Source of the DNA: Homarus americanus
Taxonomy: Eukaryota; Arthropoda; Malacostraca; Decapoda; Nephropidae
Direction: 5' to 3'
Assembly: GCF_018991925.1 (NCBI RefSeq)
Contig: NW_024756438.1
Span: forward strand, 102,001-166,000
Length of the DNA stretch: 64,000 bases
Positions 34,740 through 49,286 of the stretch are shown piece after piece (within the stretch, counting starts at the first letter, position 1; each line of letters starts with the position of its first letter). Under the pieces are notes generated by a model, which was given only the letters and a program-made list of their open reading frames with translations, was not told where the DNA came from and searched no databases. A program made the translations under genes and the position numbers.

Positions 34740-37509
34740 GTGCACAATCAAAATTTGCCTGTGCATAATACTTATGAATTATGATTAATTGTACTTTTTG
34801 CAAAGAAATTATACTTAAACAATCTTATCCAGTTATGTGAGTTTGTGGAGAGCTATCTAACCTTTGTTTGCAGCGATCAGAAAAAATTAGCCAAATTGAT
34901 AGAAACCCTAAATATTGTCTTCACTAAAAACACCACTTACTATTTAATTTCTGTACAAGTAATAACCAGCATATTCCCAACATTGCTTTATATGTTACAA
35001 GCCATAATCCTTGCTTCAATAAGTTAAAATGGAGTAACAAGTAATATTCCATCTAGAAAGTACTTAAATTTATTGTGATCTGTACAATCAGAACAGTCAC
35101 AGAAGTTAATTCTTACCTTAAAAAAAAAATAAATAAAAATGAATTTACAGTAATTATACATCCCGTGAATTACTGGATAAAAATACAGGATACAAAAAAA
35201 AAGCAACAAAATATCAATACAAGTAATAAAGAACCTAATGCCTTGCCAGCAAGTGATTTTATATCAATTCTCAAAGAACTTCATGCATGTTACTCTGGAT
35301 CTGGTTTATGCAAAAAGTCAGCAGGAGTGTCTTGGAGAATGAGAGCAACTGCAAAATAGGCTCCCCAAGGTCCATAAATATGCATCACTACATGCATCTA
35401 ACTTGCTGCATCAAAAATTAGTCTGAAGTCAACAACTAGAAGTGGCAACTATATTGTATTGTCAAAACAAAGGAATGCCTTGGCAAGAGCCAAGAATGCC
35501 TGAATGTGTAGTTTTATAACAATATATAGTTATACTTAGTTTAAGTGTACAACAGGCCACTGTGCTGTCTTAGCCATTTAATCCTAGATGTGTAATACAC
35601 TTAACAACCAATTTGGCTGGACAACACTGTGGTAAGTGGTACTTATTTTTTTGCGTACATAGAGGGGGTTAAAAAAGGGGCAGATTGGCGGGGCATCATA
35701 TGTAAGCTCTGCAGCTACCAAGGATTAGCATCATGCCACCTTATGGAATCCCACTGGTTGCCATTTTAGCTTACAGTGTGTGAAAACTATATTACATACA
35801 GTATAAGTTAATTTCACACATTCTATTATGACATCATAAGAAGTGTCTCCCTTACAAAGCAATATAGTTCTGAAAGGCCTAGGAATTTTTGTAGTCTATT
35901 AACACTTTCACAATAAGTTCAAATCACTGGGCAAGTTCAATGTCACAATACACAATCCCACACAATACATTCTCTTTCATGTTAATAACCTACACAAATT
36001 TAACACTGCAATTAAAGCCAGTAAACAACTTTCACTTCAAAAAATGCACGTTAAACAGTTGCTGAATGACCAAAACCATTGCTTCAGTCGTAGACGAGGA
36101 CATTGTAGGCCCAGGCAATCCTACAGATGCAAGGCAGAGGATGGGGGCCGGGGTTCATGGTCCTCAAATGTACAACACAGTGCAGGAATAAAAAGCCTCA
36201 ACCAAAAGTATGCAGGTCCAACTGTGCATATCAACATCATCTGCCAAAGTAAAAGAGATTAATACTGTAGTGTCTTATTTATTCTTAGAGAATGCATTAG
36301 CTAGGTAAACCATCCAATACAAAATATTCTCTGATTAAAAAAAATAAAAGTTTAAGGTTTTGTTTTTCTGAACCCCTTCAGTAATTATTTCACCTTACAA
36401 TCAACATAAATTCTAATCCAAGCTACTCTTGTTTATCAAATGTGTCCTACATTCACCCAAGTGCACTCATAATTTCATAAACAGATTATTTGGGTATAAT
36501 CCTTAAACTAATGGAGGCTGTCTCATGTGATCATCACTTATTGTTCTCTAACTTTACAGGCACTATATTACAAGCTTAAACCTTTTGTCTTCTACCATAA
36601 CTAGGATTTACATATCCAAGTCAAAAGTTTACATATACTTTAGTATTTTCGCAACAACCAATAATCATCTGTTCTCTATGGTGTTATATAACTATGTAAT
36701 CAAAATATACAATGCTTATTTAACTAACTAGAGGATGAGAAACCATAAAAGTACATAATTAAACTGTACAGAGAAGCACCCAGTGGAGGTGCTGTAGCAT
36801 TAGAGCACATAAGCCTACAGAATTCTGTTAATGTGCTTTGTTGCTTTTAAGTAATAACAAAGTGTGTAATTTCTGTAAGGAAATTACTAAAATTATAGAT
36901 TTAATTCCATCATAAATAAATCTATCCATCACAATGCTATTTCTCTTCAAAAATTGTAGACACTGAAACAATGTGTAATAACATGGTGGAGATGGGCAGT
37001 GACAATGCTATGCCATGATCAGTTTATGAATTAATGCACTCATACATTTCATCTAATCGAGTAATTATGATGTCTTTAGCAAATTTACTATATCCATAAT
37101 AAGTATCAATGAGGCTGCTTCCTTTTATGAAAAAAAAAAAAAAAAATCAGAATAATGAAACTAATAAAATTGTTACAACAAGAAAACTATGTATGAATAG
37201 AACAATGTACTCAAAACTGGGTATTCAAATTGAATGCAATGTCTTAGCCTATTCTGAAAATAAAATAAGGCAGAATAAACTACAAAAGGAGCAGTAAATG
37301 TGATGCTTGTGCCACAATGAGCAAATGAACAAAATGCTCAACACTTCTGGCATTATCTGGCATCAACTTGAAGGTCTGGTAGGTATGACGCAATGGTTTT
37401 TAAAAAGTAATCCTCTCAGATTTGTCTTTGCATCGTAAGTGCTTTTCATGTTGTTCTCACATGATTTATAGTGAAAACTGCATCCATGAGCTGTAAGCCA
37501 ATCACATAC
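34736..37509. other. Longest repeat-poor intergenic stretch, no gene assigned
   Basis: No recognised transposon ends across about 2.8 kb. A minus-strand reading frame at 35290-35397 (MHVVMHIYGPWGAYFAVAL...) with a GATGCAG acceptor-like site at 35406 is noted but not called. A poly-A run is at 37130-37146. Confidence 0.4.
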
Positions 37510-37717
37510 GACCTACAGCTACCACCAAGTTTGAAACAATGCTTCTTGTCCGATCAGTGAAGTTAAGCAACGTTAGTTGTGGTTAGTACTTGGATGGGTG
37601 ACCGCTTGGCCCTAAGAACACCAGATGTTGCTGTCATAAGGACTCTACTGGAAACAAGCCTCTCATGGTTTTGTCAGCTGTCCTTGGTCAAATAGAATGA
37701 CACAATTATTATTATTA
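37510..37717 (+). mobile_element. 5S-rRNA-derived SINE (SINE3-type)
   Basis: The first about 122 bp align with animal 5S rRNA: the start ACCTACAGCTACCAC, TCCGATCAGTGAAGTTAAGC, and the internal promoter C box TACTTGGATGGGTGACCGC at the expected distance of about 78 bp. About 70 bp of unrelated sequence and an (ATT)n tail at 37704-37717 follow. A plain 5S gene would end in a T-run, which is absent. The rRNA part carries an insertion (GGCCCTAAGAACACC). Confidence 0.87.
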
Positions 37718-38169
37718 CAAGTACTGTACTGTAGATGCCAAATACTGTCAGTGCCCAGGAGTTTTGGCTCTAACTATGAACATTACATAGGAACAGAATG
37801 CTTGCATAGATGATACATGCAGGATAATCATTTATGAAATCAAGTCTGTTAAATGTCAAATAATGGCATAACCAGAAGTACCTTAAACACCCATAGAAGT
37901 CTCTCACTTATGCTCTATATTTGGGATTTTGTTGATGCTGGATAATCTACTTTTTTGTAGTTTTAAAGTTGTTTTTAATATTTGAACTTAAAACAGTGAC
38001 AGAAAAAATGAGGCATATCAATAAACTTTGATGTTTTCTTGGTAATAGTTTCATTTTCACTTATAAGACTTGTTTGTTACCTTCTAATTAAGTATGAATC
38101 TGCCCCCAAAATTAAAATTTAATACATCATAATGCATTAACTTCAAATTACCCCTTTTGAATCACTGAC

Positions 38170-40245
38170 AGTTGGACAAATCTCACCCGCAGTCGTGACC
38201 AAAATTTTTTTCAAATGACGCGCGCATTTTCTATACTGAAACGTTTCCGTCCCGAGCGTGGCTGGCTTGGGTCACCGCGTGGTTACACTCACTCAGTACA
38301 GCGCTTAGTTGGTGTTTGGCTATCGTATCCTATACTGATCGCGCTGTGTACTTACGTTATTATCGTATTTAACTGACTTTATAATGACTGGAAAGCGTAC
38401 AAGTGAGAGTGCTGGTGGTGCTCCGAAGAAAAGGAGATAGGCAATTATTTTTGAGATGAAAATGAAGATAATAATGCAATAAGATAATGGAAAAACTGTA
38501 GCAACAATCTCACGCGACCTAGGTTTCTCGCACTCGACCATATCCACTATTCTGAAGGACAAGGAACGTATTCGTGATGTACTAGTGAAAGGAACAACAC
38601 CTATAAAGGCAACTATAATTTCAAAGAAAAATTATTAGTGATATGGATAGAAGACCAAATACAGAAGCGTGTACCCTTAAGCCTTCTAACCTTGCAGGAT
38701 AAAGCAAGAAGCCTGTTCCAAAGCCTGAAGGAGCAGGCAGGAGATGAATGTGAGCAAACCTTTACAACAAGTCATGGGTGGTTTAATAGATTTAAAAAAT
38801 GCTACAGTTTACACAATGTTAAGGTGAGTGGAGAGGCAGCTAGTGCTGATGTTGGTGCTGCCGAAGCTTTTAAGGAGGAGTTAGATGATGTGAATGTGGA
38901 AGGAAATTATTTAAGCGCATGCCTGAGCGGACATACATCCACAGAGGCAAAAACAATGCCAGGATTCAAGGCATTCAAGGACAGAATTACACTTCTGTTG
39001 GGGGGGAATGTTGCTGGTTTCAAGCTAAAGCCCTTCATGATCTATCATTCAGAGAACCCTAGGGCTTTTAAACATGTCAGCAAGCACACACTGCCAGTAT
39101 TTTATCGCAGTAACACGAAAGCCTGGATGACCTTTGTACTGTTTGAGGATTGGTTCATGAATTGTTTCATTCCACGAGCCAAGGAGTATTGTCTGCAACA
39201 ACGGATTCCATTCAAGATTTTGCTGATTTTGCATAATGCTCCGGGACACCCACCACATCTGGACAACATGCACCCTGATGTTAAGGTAGTGTACATTCCA
39301 CCTAACACTACCTCTGTCATCCAACACATGGCTCAAGGTGCTATTGCTGCCTTTAAAGCGTATTATTTACGTACGACCTTCGCTCAGGCTGTCGTTGCTA
39401 CTGAAGGTGAGAAAACGCTCAGAGAGTTTTGGAAGGAGTACAACGTTTTGGCATGTTTAAAGAACATAAGTGCATCATGGGATCAGGTTACAAAACATTG
39501 CATGAATGGAATATGGAAGAAAGTCCTGAAAAGATATGTGAACAGTTTTAGAGGATTTAATGAAACTGAAGTTATTTAGGATATAGGTAACAAGATAGTG
39601 GAGTTAGGTAGACAGCTACAGTTAGAAATTAATAATGAAGATGTTGAACAGTTGGTTGAAAGTGTAGCAGAAGAGCTGGAAGCACACAAAGATGCAGAGG
39701 AAGAAGCCATTCTAAATGTAGAAGAAGGACCTGCACCCCCACAAAAAGTTTTCAGTGAAGCAAATGGCAGAGACATTTGCTACAATTAATAAAGGAATGC
39801 AAACGTTTGATGGCATGGATCAAAATTATGAGCGTTATGCCAAAGTTGACAGAATGATCCAAGATGCACTTGCTTGCTACAGAGAAATTTATAATGAAAA
39901 GAAAAAGCAAACTGTGCAGTCTAAATTGGACATCTATTTTAAGAAGTCCCCCAGTGCTGTCTCCTCAAGCCCCACCAGTAATGCCTATTCAAATCCCTCA
40001 AGATGATCCAATACCTTCAACCAGCAAGTTTCCACAGTACATAAACCTGTCTGAAGAAAGCGACATTGATGACCCGCCCAGCCCTGTCTCCTCTGCTTCA
40101 TCCAATTAATATAGTCTCCATGTATACCTGTGAATAGAAAATTATGGGGACCCCGTGTGCATTCAGCTGACTACATTAAAGCTAAGTGCTCAGCCACACT
40201 GTGTCCATTCCTCATTATTTATTACTTTTACTGTACTGTATATGT
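38170..40245 (+). mobile_element. Tigger transposon, inactive
   Basis: The transposase relic (38383-40109) is flanked by a 5' leader (TTTCTATACTGAAACGTTTC) and a 3' UTR (AGTCTCCATGTATACCTGTG ... ACTGTACTGTAT). Both also occur in the short element next door. Its own terminal repeats are eroded. Confidence 0.85.
38383..40109 (+). pseudogene. Tigger transposase with lost catalytic residues
   Basis: MTGKRTSESAGGAPKKRR, then in-frame stops, then the HTH TISRDLGFSHSTISTILKD. An open block at 38638-39579 holds the CENP-B-type domain (SHGWFNRFKKCYSL) and a DDE domain. The segment that should hold the first aspartate ([12 protein letters not shown]) is missing before TSTEAKTMPGFKAFKDR. The second site reads LLILHNAPGHPP (Asp to His) and the third IQHMAQGAIAAF (Asp to Ala). 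After a stop at 39577 the acidic tail continues, with a frameshift near 39760. It is therefore catalytically dead even where open. Confidence 0.9.
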
Positions 40246-40251
40246 ATATAT

Positions 40252-41733
<1,482 letters not shown>

Positions 41734-41735
41734 TA

Positions 41736-42540
41736 CGTACGTCATTTCAGCAAAAACATTACATTTCCGTGAATTTATTATATCAAGCATAGTATGAATA
41801 GAATATCATTGTAATATAACAGTATTTCAACCGAAAACTATTAAAAAAACGAGTAACATCTCTTGAACATCGGAAGGTTAGGTAAAGTCTTTTGTTTTCG
41901 TCATGTATTTTATCCTACTTTACATTGAAATAAATCACGTTTCAGCAAAACTACTATTTATTTCTGAAAATATATTCATTCAGGCGCAGTTTAGGTAAAA
42001 TATACATGTGCTGTACAGTTTTTTAACTGGAAACGATTAAAAAACACATGTACCGTCTAGCTGATACAGCTGGTGGTGCGTAGTGCATCATCGTTAACAA
42101 TATGAGGTTGAGGTGGATTACCAGGTATTATATTAAGTGTGAAATATCGAAAAAGTTTTTATTACTGGTATTATTTGTAGATCAATGAGTACTGTGATAC
42201 CGTATATGATATGATAAGTTAGCCTGTGCTAAGAACTTCAACATAGACTACTGAAAGCACGTTGTAAGGTAATTTAGCCTGTTGTAAGTTGGTGAGCTTC
42301 ATCTGCTGAAGGAACTGCACATTTCATTACTAATTGGTACATATTTTACGTTTCCATTGTTTACTGGCAGTAAATGGTAAATATTTTTCATGTCTGAAAC
42401 TAAAAGTTGCTCTTCACCCGTCCCATCATGCACGAATTCAACCTAACAAAACTATTACCCATGTATAGGCCGACCCCCAATTTTTTGCCTAAAAATTGTC
42501 TTAAAAACTCGAACTACACACGAGTATATACGGTATGAAA
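41736..42540 (+). mobile_element. Interior copy of the element at 53349-54685
   Basis: Shares GTGAATTTATTATATCAAGC, CCGAAAACTATTAAAAAAAC and the end GACCCCCAATTTTTTGCC ... CGAACTACACACGAGTATAT with that element. The termini are missing. Confidence 0.75.
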
Positions 42541-43420
42541 TACTGTAATGCACAATTACAAGAAAATCTGAATAAAAAATGCGATAAAATCACTAAACCT
42601 TTCTGCTCAATGCCTGGGGACAAAGATTCCTAGTGTTATGAAAGATTACATCAAGTTTAGCCGCATCCTCACATGGTTGGTGCGAAGACCAACCGCTTGG
42701 GCAATGATGGATTTTTCTGCTCTTGGTCTGTTTATAATTACTGTGCAAATACAAAAATTTCTTTAAATGTACATAAAAACGAAAAAAGTAAAATAATACA
42801 GTAATAAATCAGTGTAATTCTGAGCCAAGTTAACGAGGTAAAGTGTGAGGTGACATGGCAAGACACTTACACAGCACACACATTAACATCACAACTAAGC
42901 CATTGTCTTGGAACATTTGACTTTATGATTTATATTTTAAAATTAATTGAAACATGATGGCTCGATTTGGCTACTTTTGCACTTAAACAACTGATCAGTG
43001 AATAAACCAAGGCACATGGAGATGTATTATACACTAGTGAAGTCACGAAGCTTCGCAACTGCAACCACAAATGCTGAGCAATCACATAAATTATCACAAC
43101 CTGTACTCAAATGTGCTAAGTTAATTACTAAAATATTTTATGTCTAGTGCAAACTATGAGATGTTTATATTTAAATTTATCACCCCACATCACCCACACA
43201 CACTCCAACACCACTCACACACCCCCAACAAGGGAATTAAGCCAGCAAGCATGAGGAGTGAGGGTCTTATTGTATGACAAATTTGCATGTGTGTGACTGT
43301 GTTGAGGAACACTTGGCAACACTCATTTTTCCATTCCATCTCTCTAATTACCCCACACCTTTCTTTCTTACACCTTACTGTATTTTAAAATATTACGTAA
43401 CATAATGTTGAAGGAATACA
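42541..43420. other. Intergenic; one fragment of a shared repeat module
   Basis: 43145-43170 (CTAGTGCAAACTATGAGATG) matches 13455-13480 inside the mariner-ended element. The rest is unrecognised. Confidence 0.45.
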
Positions 43421-43479
43421 ACTTTGCTCATTTAGACTTATACTTGTCACAAACTCCCTAAAAATACTTCAGGTTTTGT

Positions 43480-43640
43480 GATTATTCAAGACATCTTCAG
43501 GTCATGAGACTTGACTTTCCATCAGATCAGTAATACTAGATCACTAATCTAATCCCCCACCATACCTCCACCTGACATTGCAGCACGTCAGGTCAGCTAC
43601 ATGAGACCCACTAATCCCCCACAGCTCTATGGGAGTGGAC
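43480..43640 (-). repeat. Decayed Penelope-like terminal sequence
   Basis: The minus strand has CTGAAGATGTCTTGAATAAT near 43490-43510, the same opening as the hammerhead-like core at 63594-63620 but with the second stem strand lost. Flanking GTCAGGTCAG and CACTAATCCCCCAC words also recur near 63700. Confidence 0.5.
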
Positions 43641-44139
43641 AATACCAGTCTTTGCTGCAACACACAGCTTCATTCATGCCCATATCATATAGACTTTTTA
43701 ATTTTAAATATATTTATTTAACCAGACTTTTAGATAAACTGTTCTGGATTATGGAAATGGAGTTTCTAGCTTAATTAGAACTGCATTTATGGACTCCAGT
43801 AGTTTCGACTCCAGGAAAACATCCCCAGCACCCAGAAACATTCCGGGGAAGTGGGCTAGTGTCCGTCTGTGCAAGATGCAGAATATCAACAAGTTCTCAC
43901 CAGAAGTTACTATTTCATTTAGGAAAGGAATGGAACCAGTGTTGAATAGTGGTAAACAGTGCTTAAGTCAGTGAAAAAACAACTCAACAGTAACAACTGA
44001 GTCATACCCAAGCTAACCTTCACACAGTGAGGTCCCAGGCACCCAGTGATAACTGTCCATGAGACTCAACAACACGAGTTATGTGAGGTCTTGTGACACC
44101 AGACCGCGTGGTGTCCCCATGATGCTACAACACCACGGA

Positions 44140-44575
44140 GTGAATGAGTTGCTACAGCATCATGTGAGGCTCCTCATAACACCATCTGTGAGGGAATTAC
44201 TACACCACATCAGGCCCCTCATAACACCATCTGTGAGGAAACTACTACACCATGTAATGCCCCTCATAACACCACCTGCAAGGGAATTACAGCACCATAT
44301 CAAGCCCCTCATAACACCATCTGAGAGGGAACTACTACACCACATAATGCCCCCCATAACACCATCTGAGAGAGTTACTACACCACGTCAAGCCCCTCAT
44401 AGCACCACCTGTGAGGGAACTACTACACCACGTAATGTCTCTCATAACACCATCTGTGAGGGAGTTACTACACCACGTCAAGCCCTTCAAAACACCACCT
44501 GTGAGGGAACTACTACACCAAGTAATGCCCCTCATAACACCATCTGTGAGGGAGTTACTACACCACGTGTCTGCT
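44140..44575. repeat. 45-bp minisatellite, open in both directions
   Basis: About ten units of CCTCATAACACCATCTGTGA... (45 bp; starts at 44172, 44217, 44262, 44307). Two variants, ACCACATCA and ACCATGTAAT, tend to alternate. Because the unit is 15 codons, a 179-codon plus-strand frame (44059-44598) and minus-strand frames stay open. Confidence 0.9.
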
Positions 44576-44896
44576 GTTCAACACCTCAGATCACATGATC
44601 TACGTGACTTCCACTGTAAACATTAATCTGTATGTTCACTGTATGTTCCTTTACCTTTCTCTAATGAAGGCTTTTGTTAAACCACCAATGTATGTAATAA
44701 GTCATTTATGTCCAATGTATATTTTCAGCCTTCGGGCTGCAGAACTTTTTCAATAAACTGCTAATTGTTATTATTATTATTAGAATTTGACATTTTACCA
44801 CAGACACATTGTGGTTTAGAATTATCCAAGGATTTCATCCTCCAATTTAATGTACTCTTTGCTGAATCACCCTGTATATATACTGTATATACAGTA
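44576..44896. other. Possible retroelement 3' end
   Basis: CTTCGGGCTGCAGAAC ... CAATAAACTGCTAATTG then (TTA)n at 44767-44782. AATAAA followed by a simple-repeat tail resembles a SINE/LINE 3' end, family unknown. Confidence 0.4.
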
Positions 44897-45191
44897 CAGC
44901 TCCTTCCCGACTTACGACCTACTCGACTTACGACCACCCGCACTTACGACCTGCTTCAATCGTACTAAAATTTTGTCAAATTACGTATTTTCAAGTCCCA
45001 ACGTCAGTATACAGAAAAAATTTTTGTTTGTAATTTACTTTAAAATGGCTGGCAAGCTTAAAAGTGCGAGTTTTGTGGTGCTGAGAAGAAAAAGAGACAC
45101 CCATTTTAGATTTTCTTTGTATTATTTAAGCATTTTCGACTTACGACCTGGATTTGGGTCCCTAACCCAGTCGTAAGTCGGGGAGGAGCTG
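44897..45191. mobile_element. MITE with CAGCTCC...CGACTTACGACC ends
   Basis: TA|CAGCTCCTTCCCGACTTACG ... CGTAAGTCGGGGAGGAGCTG|TA, 295 bp. The CGACTTACGAC core relates it to the Tigger/MITE at 38170-40635. Confidence 0.93.
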
Positions 45192-45193
45192 TA

Positions 45194-45924
45194 TGTATAT
45201 AATATTAAAATAAAAAATCAAATCAAATCATTACAATACTGTACTGCACTCTAATGTGGCTGAGAAATAAACAAAATTAGCATAAAACTATAAATTAAGA
45301 AAAATGAAGATCATGGGTGTGCATGTGTAGGAAGTGAAAGTTTGTGCGTGGAGATATTGAGCCGTGAGTGTACCTGCGTTGCTCCCTTCCCTGATGCGAG
45401 TCAGATGAACTGTGTCACGTTGTCCAGAGGAGCTATTCTTTGTACATAAAATAATATATACTACACCAGTAAATGAGGAATAAATAACAATAATACCAAT
45501 AAATAAAAGAAAAAATATTGCTTATTGCATTGCCAATCGTTTCACTGCACAGGGGACAGGAGACAGCAAACAGCCAAGAGATCGCCCTTCCCGCTCTGCG
45601 AGATAACTCCCACACACGCACAATAAATATTTATTCCCTTAATGTTTTTGACCTTATATTTTTTTCTTTTAATATTTTTTGCACATTCTGTATGAAAGAT
45701 TGTGTGTACATGTAACAAAGCAATAAGATTACGTATGTTCACCTGAAATTACGAGTTAAAAAATAACTGCTCAAGAGTGGTAACCCTTGGCATCCTTTTC
45801 TCTAATTCACACTGATTCAGTAAACACCTCCCAAGCAGCATTTGCTGGTAATGTTGGTGCTGTAAATGTTTAAAATAGAGAATTGTACTGATTATATACA
45901 GTATTGTACTATAGTGCAGTGAGC
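45194..45924. other. Intergenic, nothing recognised
   Basis: AT-rich, with no exon or element termini seen. Confidence 0.45.
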
Positions 45925-46142
45925 CTCCATCACCTACCACATGGCATCACAAGCTTGAATTATCCTCATCCTTCTCCTGCAGTGCTGGTATGCATTAATT
46001 TTTTTGCAAATTTTCTGATTATGGTAGGTCATTTTGGCCAAAAAGTTGGGTATTTGGGTGGGACGAAAGACCAGAAGGAAAATGCCTTCATAACTCAGAA
46101 TGGATAGAGCCCCATATATTCTAGTTATCAAAGGTTTACAGT
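45925..46142 (+). mobile_element. Truncated right end of the CAGTAAACCCTCG MITE
   Basis: CTCCTGCAGTGCTGGTATGC ... ATAGAGCCCCATATATTC ... ATCAAAGGTTTACAG matches the right third of 5521-6227. Confidence 0.78.
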
Positions 46143-47269
46143 CAGTACAGTATTGGGTGCTCACTCCTCTTCTATTATTTTACAATTTTTAACTTATGTG
46201 CTTGGTCATCTATGTATACAGTATTTGGGCTTTGAATTTCTGCAATTACTAGTAATTTCTAAGTTTCAATTTTGGTTGTCTGCATTTTCAAATTTTAGCA
46301 CAATTTATGATTACGTACTTATATAATAATGTACTGTATCCCTTTATGTAAATTTTGTGTGTCAAATTCTTATTTTTTATTTATTGTGCTATTGCAGTTT
46401 TGGTCTGATGATAACAACATGTCCGGCATACATACCGGCATCATACAATCATATTTTTGTTCTTCACTGCAGACACGGGTACCAAAAAAAAAAAAATTAT
46501 GATTCGGAACCACTTGGTACTATTACTTAATAATTAATGAAGAGCAGCTAGAGTTGCCAGATGCCACTGTAAGGTTCTATCACTGATGCTTGTCAGGTTA
46601 TATAGTAAATGATTTTTAGTATTAGCTCAAAATTTTTATTCAATAAAAGTCCATTACCCTATAATGCATACACTTTTTCTGTATATTTTTTTCAAACCCA
46701 ATAAAACCACTGGCTGAGTGGCATTCTCATTCTCTCTTGGGCGTTTCCATGAAAGTGCTGCAATTTAAACAATTAGTTAAAAACTTTCACTCCAAGCAGT
46801 TTCTTCTGTATACCATCTAACAACTTGTACAATATGTTAAAAACAAAATTTAACTCTTTCTGAGTTGTTTATGTCACCAGTTACAGTTGTACAGTCAAGC
46901 AATAACACACTCACCATTATACAATATATCGGTGCAAATTTAATTTTTACCTGATAATTAGGAATTTTGCCTGACAGAGGCTTGACAATAATTTGAAATT
47001 TGTCCATTACGTTAAGACTGTATATTTTACTTTCAAGCCCTTTCCCATACAAGGGAGACCCCCCAAAAAATACAATTACATCTTGATTCACTATCTTCCA
47101 TTCTTTCTTACTACTGTAACAATATTTCCCTTCCACAACACAGACCCAAATATCTATCTGGTTAACAGTCACTTCACACTACATAACATCAATCTGTGGC
47201 ATGTACACATCCAAAGCACAAACAAAGTTCTTAGAATTGGATGAAAACTATATTAAGAATATGTAGCTA
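46143..47269. other. Intergenic, nothing recognised
   Basis: No supported gene. The 111-codon minus ORF at 46837-47172 has no recognisable motif. Confidence 0.45.
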
Positions 47270-48143
47270 CAGTAGGCTCTCGCCAATAACGACTTCCACA
47301 ATAAAGTTTTCGACAATAACGGTAAGTTACAATAGATACCCATTTTCGATAATAACGTCTGAATTCTCTTGAATAACGGAAATTTCGCGGGAAGCGTCCG
47401 AGCACATCAATGATAGCGCGTGTTTGCAGCCATGTTGATGACCTAGTTGTCCGCTCCGCCTCAGTCTCACACACGCTCGGTGAAATACAACTCTGCGCCC
47501 ACGTGTGAGATTTTCGCCTCTATAACCAGTGGTTGTTAGGGTCGGTGATCAATAATGGCTTCCGCACTTTTGCCTGTGGGGGCTAGGGGAGGTGGTGGAG
47601 GGAGTGATTTGCCACCTGAATGACTGGGAACTTTTAAAGTGAAGAAATTGAACTGTCCTGAGTCTACAGTGCGAAATATTAAGAGGAACTTAGCGGAGAC
47701 CAAAAAGAGTATTGCGCTGGCTAAAAATATTTCGGTAGTGATGGAAATGCGAGGCGAGCTATGAATGATAAAGGCAATAGAAACAGGTTGTTAGTGATAA
47801 CAGAGCAAATTCTTGTGAAATGGTTAGCTTGTAGAATGAAAGACAGTGCAAGTGTTAGCGGCCCTCAGATACGGAAGAATCATTACACCAAGCACCTCAA
47901 AAACTCCCCCAAGTTAAGTGTTATATTACTCACTCTTTATTTTGATGATTGAATAGCAATTCTTTTTATTTCAGCTCACAAAAAGTGTTAGGAGGGCTTC
48001 AAGGGGAAAAAATGGGTGAAATTCTTGTGGCGGCAGCACCAATAAACCCTTTTTACATGTATTTTAATGTCACACAAATAACGTTTTCGCTAATAACGGC
48101 GTTTTTCAGGCACCTATTAAACGTTATTGGTGAGAGCCTACTG
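47270..48143 (+). mobile_element. Pogo/Jerky-like transposon remnant
   Basis: TA|CAGTAGGCTCTCGCCAATAA ... TTATTGGTGAGAGCCTACTG|TA, 874 bp. It retains pieces of a Jerky-type N terminus: CPESTVRNIKRN and a CENP-B-like MNDKGNRNRLLVITEQILVK / WLACRMKD. No DDE domain is left. Confidence 0.9.
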
Positions 48144-48145
48144 TA

Positions 48146-49286
48146 GATAATTTGGGTCAACACCAGCTAATAATAAAAATTAAGAAGTTAGCTGCTGACA
48201 GACCTAAATAGCCCTACAACTTTAAAAGCAATCCATGTCATGGATTTCCATCTTAACATGGACTTTGTTTTTTCCATAATAATAACTATTGTCCACAAGT
48301 AGTGTTTGGCTTTTGTGACTGCAAATATCAGGACAAATTAACACTATGTAGTGGACGTTTATAAGAATTTCTGGAAAACTTTGGGAATAATATTTTTTGT
48401 TGAACAGGAAAAAACTGCAATAGAATCTTCTCTCTGTGGTTGTTATTTCCCTAAGGTATACAGTAATCACACTACACAAGTCTTAATTCTGAAGTTCTCG
48501 TTTTCATGTTACTTATTTATTAATTCCTTTTAAAAGAGAAAGGCTTCATGAAAATTTTCATTCAATCAAGTAGATCATTCTTCAGCTTCCTCTAATTTAA
48601 CTAGAATATTATTAAAATTTCCCTGCTACTTGGACAAGCTATAAATTTTCCCTTCATCATATGGGGAATTCAATTTATATGGCAGAGATGAGTGTTATAA
48701 TGTTCCCTCCTTCAACTGGGGGGTAGTCATATTAAAACTGCAAAAGTCACCCACATTCTTTATATATTTCAACAGTTTAACATTCTCCAGTACAAGTAAA
48801 TGCCAACTAATTCATTTAATTAGCAACTAAAGAGACAACTGTGCTCCTGTCACAGCCTTGACCTGACTGTGAATTACTGTTACTCACATCACAAAGTTTA
48901 CACAACACTGCAGATGAACCACCAGGAGTGATTAAGGGAAACTGAATACAAGCAAACAAAAACTAAAATAGATTAAAATGTGAGAATTGGATATAAATTA
49001 CTGTATGTCCTTAAACATCTGGATAGTGTTCACAGTTCACATACCACAAAACATAATGTTGTACAATCCTTCCAGGAAATGAAATTTTCAGACATTAAAA
49101 CAAGCTGATTAATTAACTGCTACAAATAAAGTACACAAATCAACAAGTGAATGAAGCTTACAGATACTTTAAAACTGATATAAATAAAAAGTGGACAAAG
49201 CTTTAGGTAAATGAAGTCTCCACAGACTCATTACAACTGACCAACTGCTTACCTGCTACAGATGGAATACAGAAACATATCTAAGT
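48146..49286. other. Region 3' of the eIF4H stop
   Basis: Probably contains the eIF4H 3' UTR; AATAAA on the minus strand lies at 48516-48521. No repeats recognised. Confidence 0.4.

Noticed and set aside
37510..37632. Functional 5S rRNA gene
   Set aside because: Substitutions and an insertion near the 3' end, no T-run terminator, and a SINE-like body and ATT tail.
38638..39579. Active transposase gene
   Set aside because: The 313-codon frame lacks the first catalytic block and has His and Ala at the other two aspartate positions; upstream and downstream parts have stops and a frameshift.
44059..44598. 179-codon ORF as a repeat protein gene
   Set aside because: Openness is explained by the 45-bp unit; frames are open on the opposite strand too, and no start context, exon signals or homology were seen.
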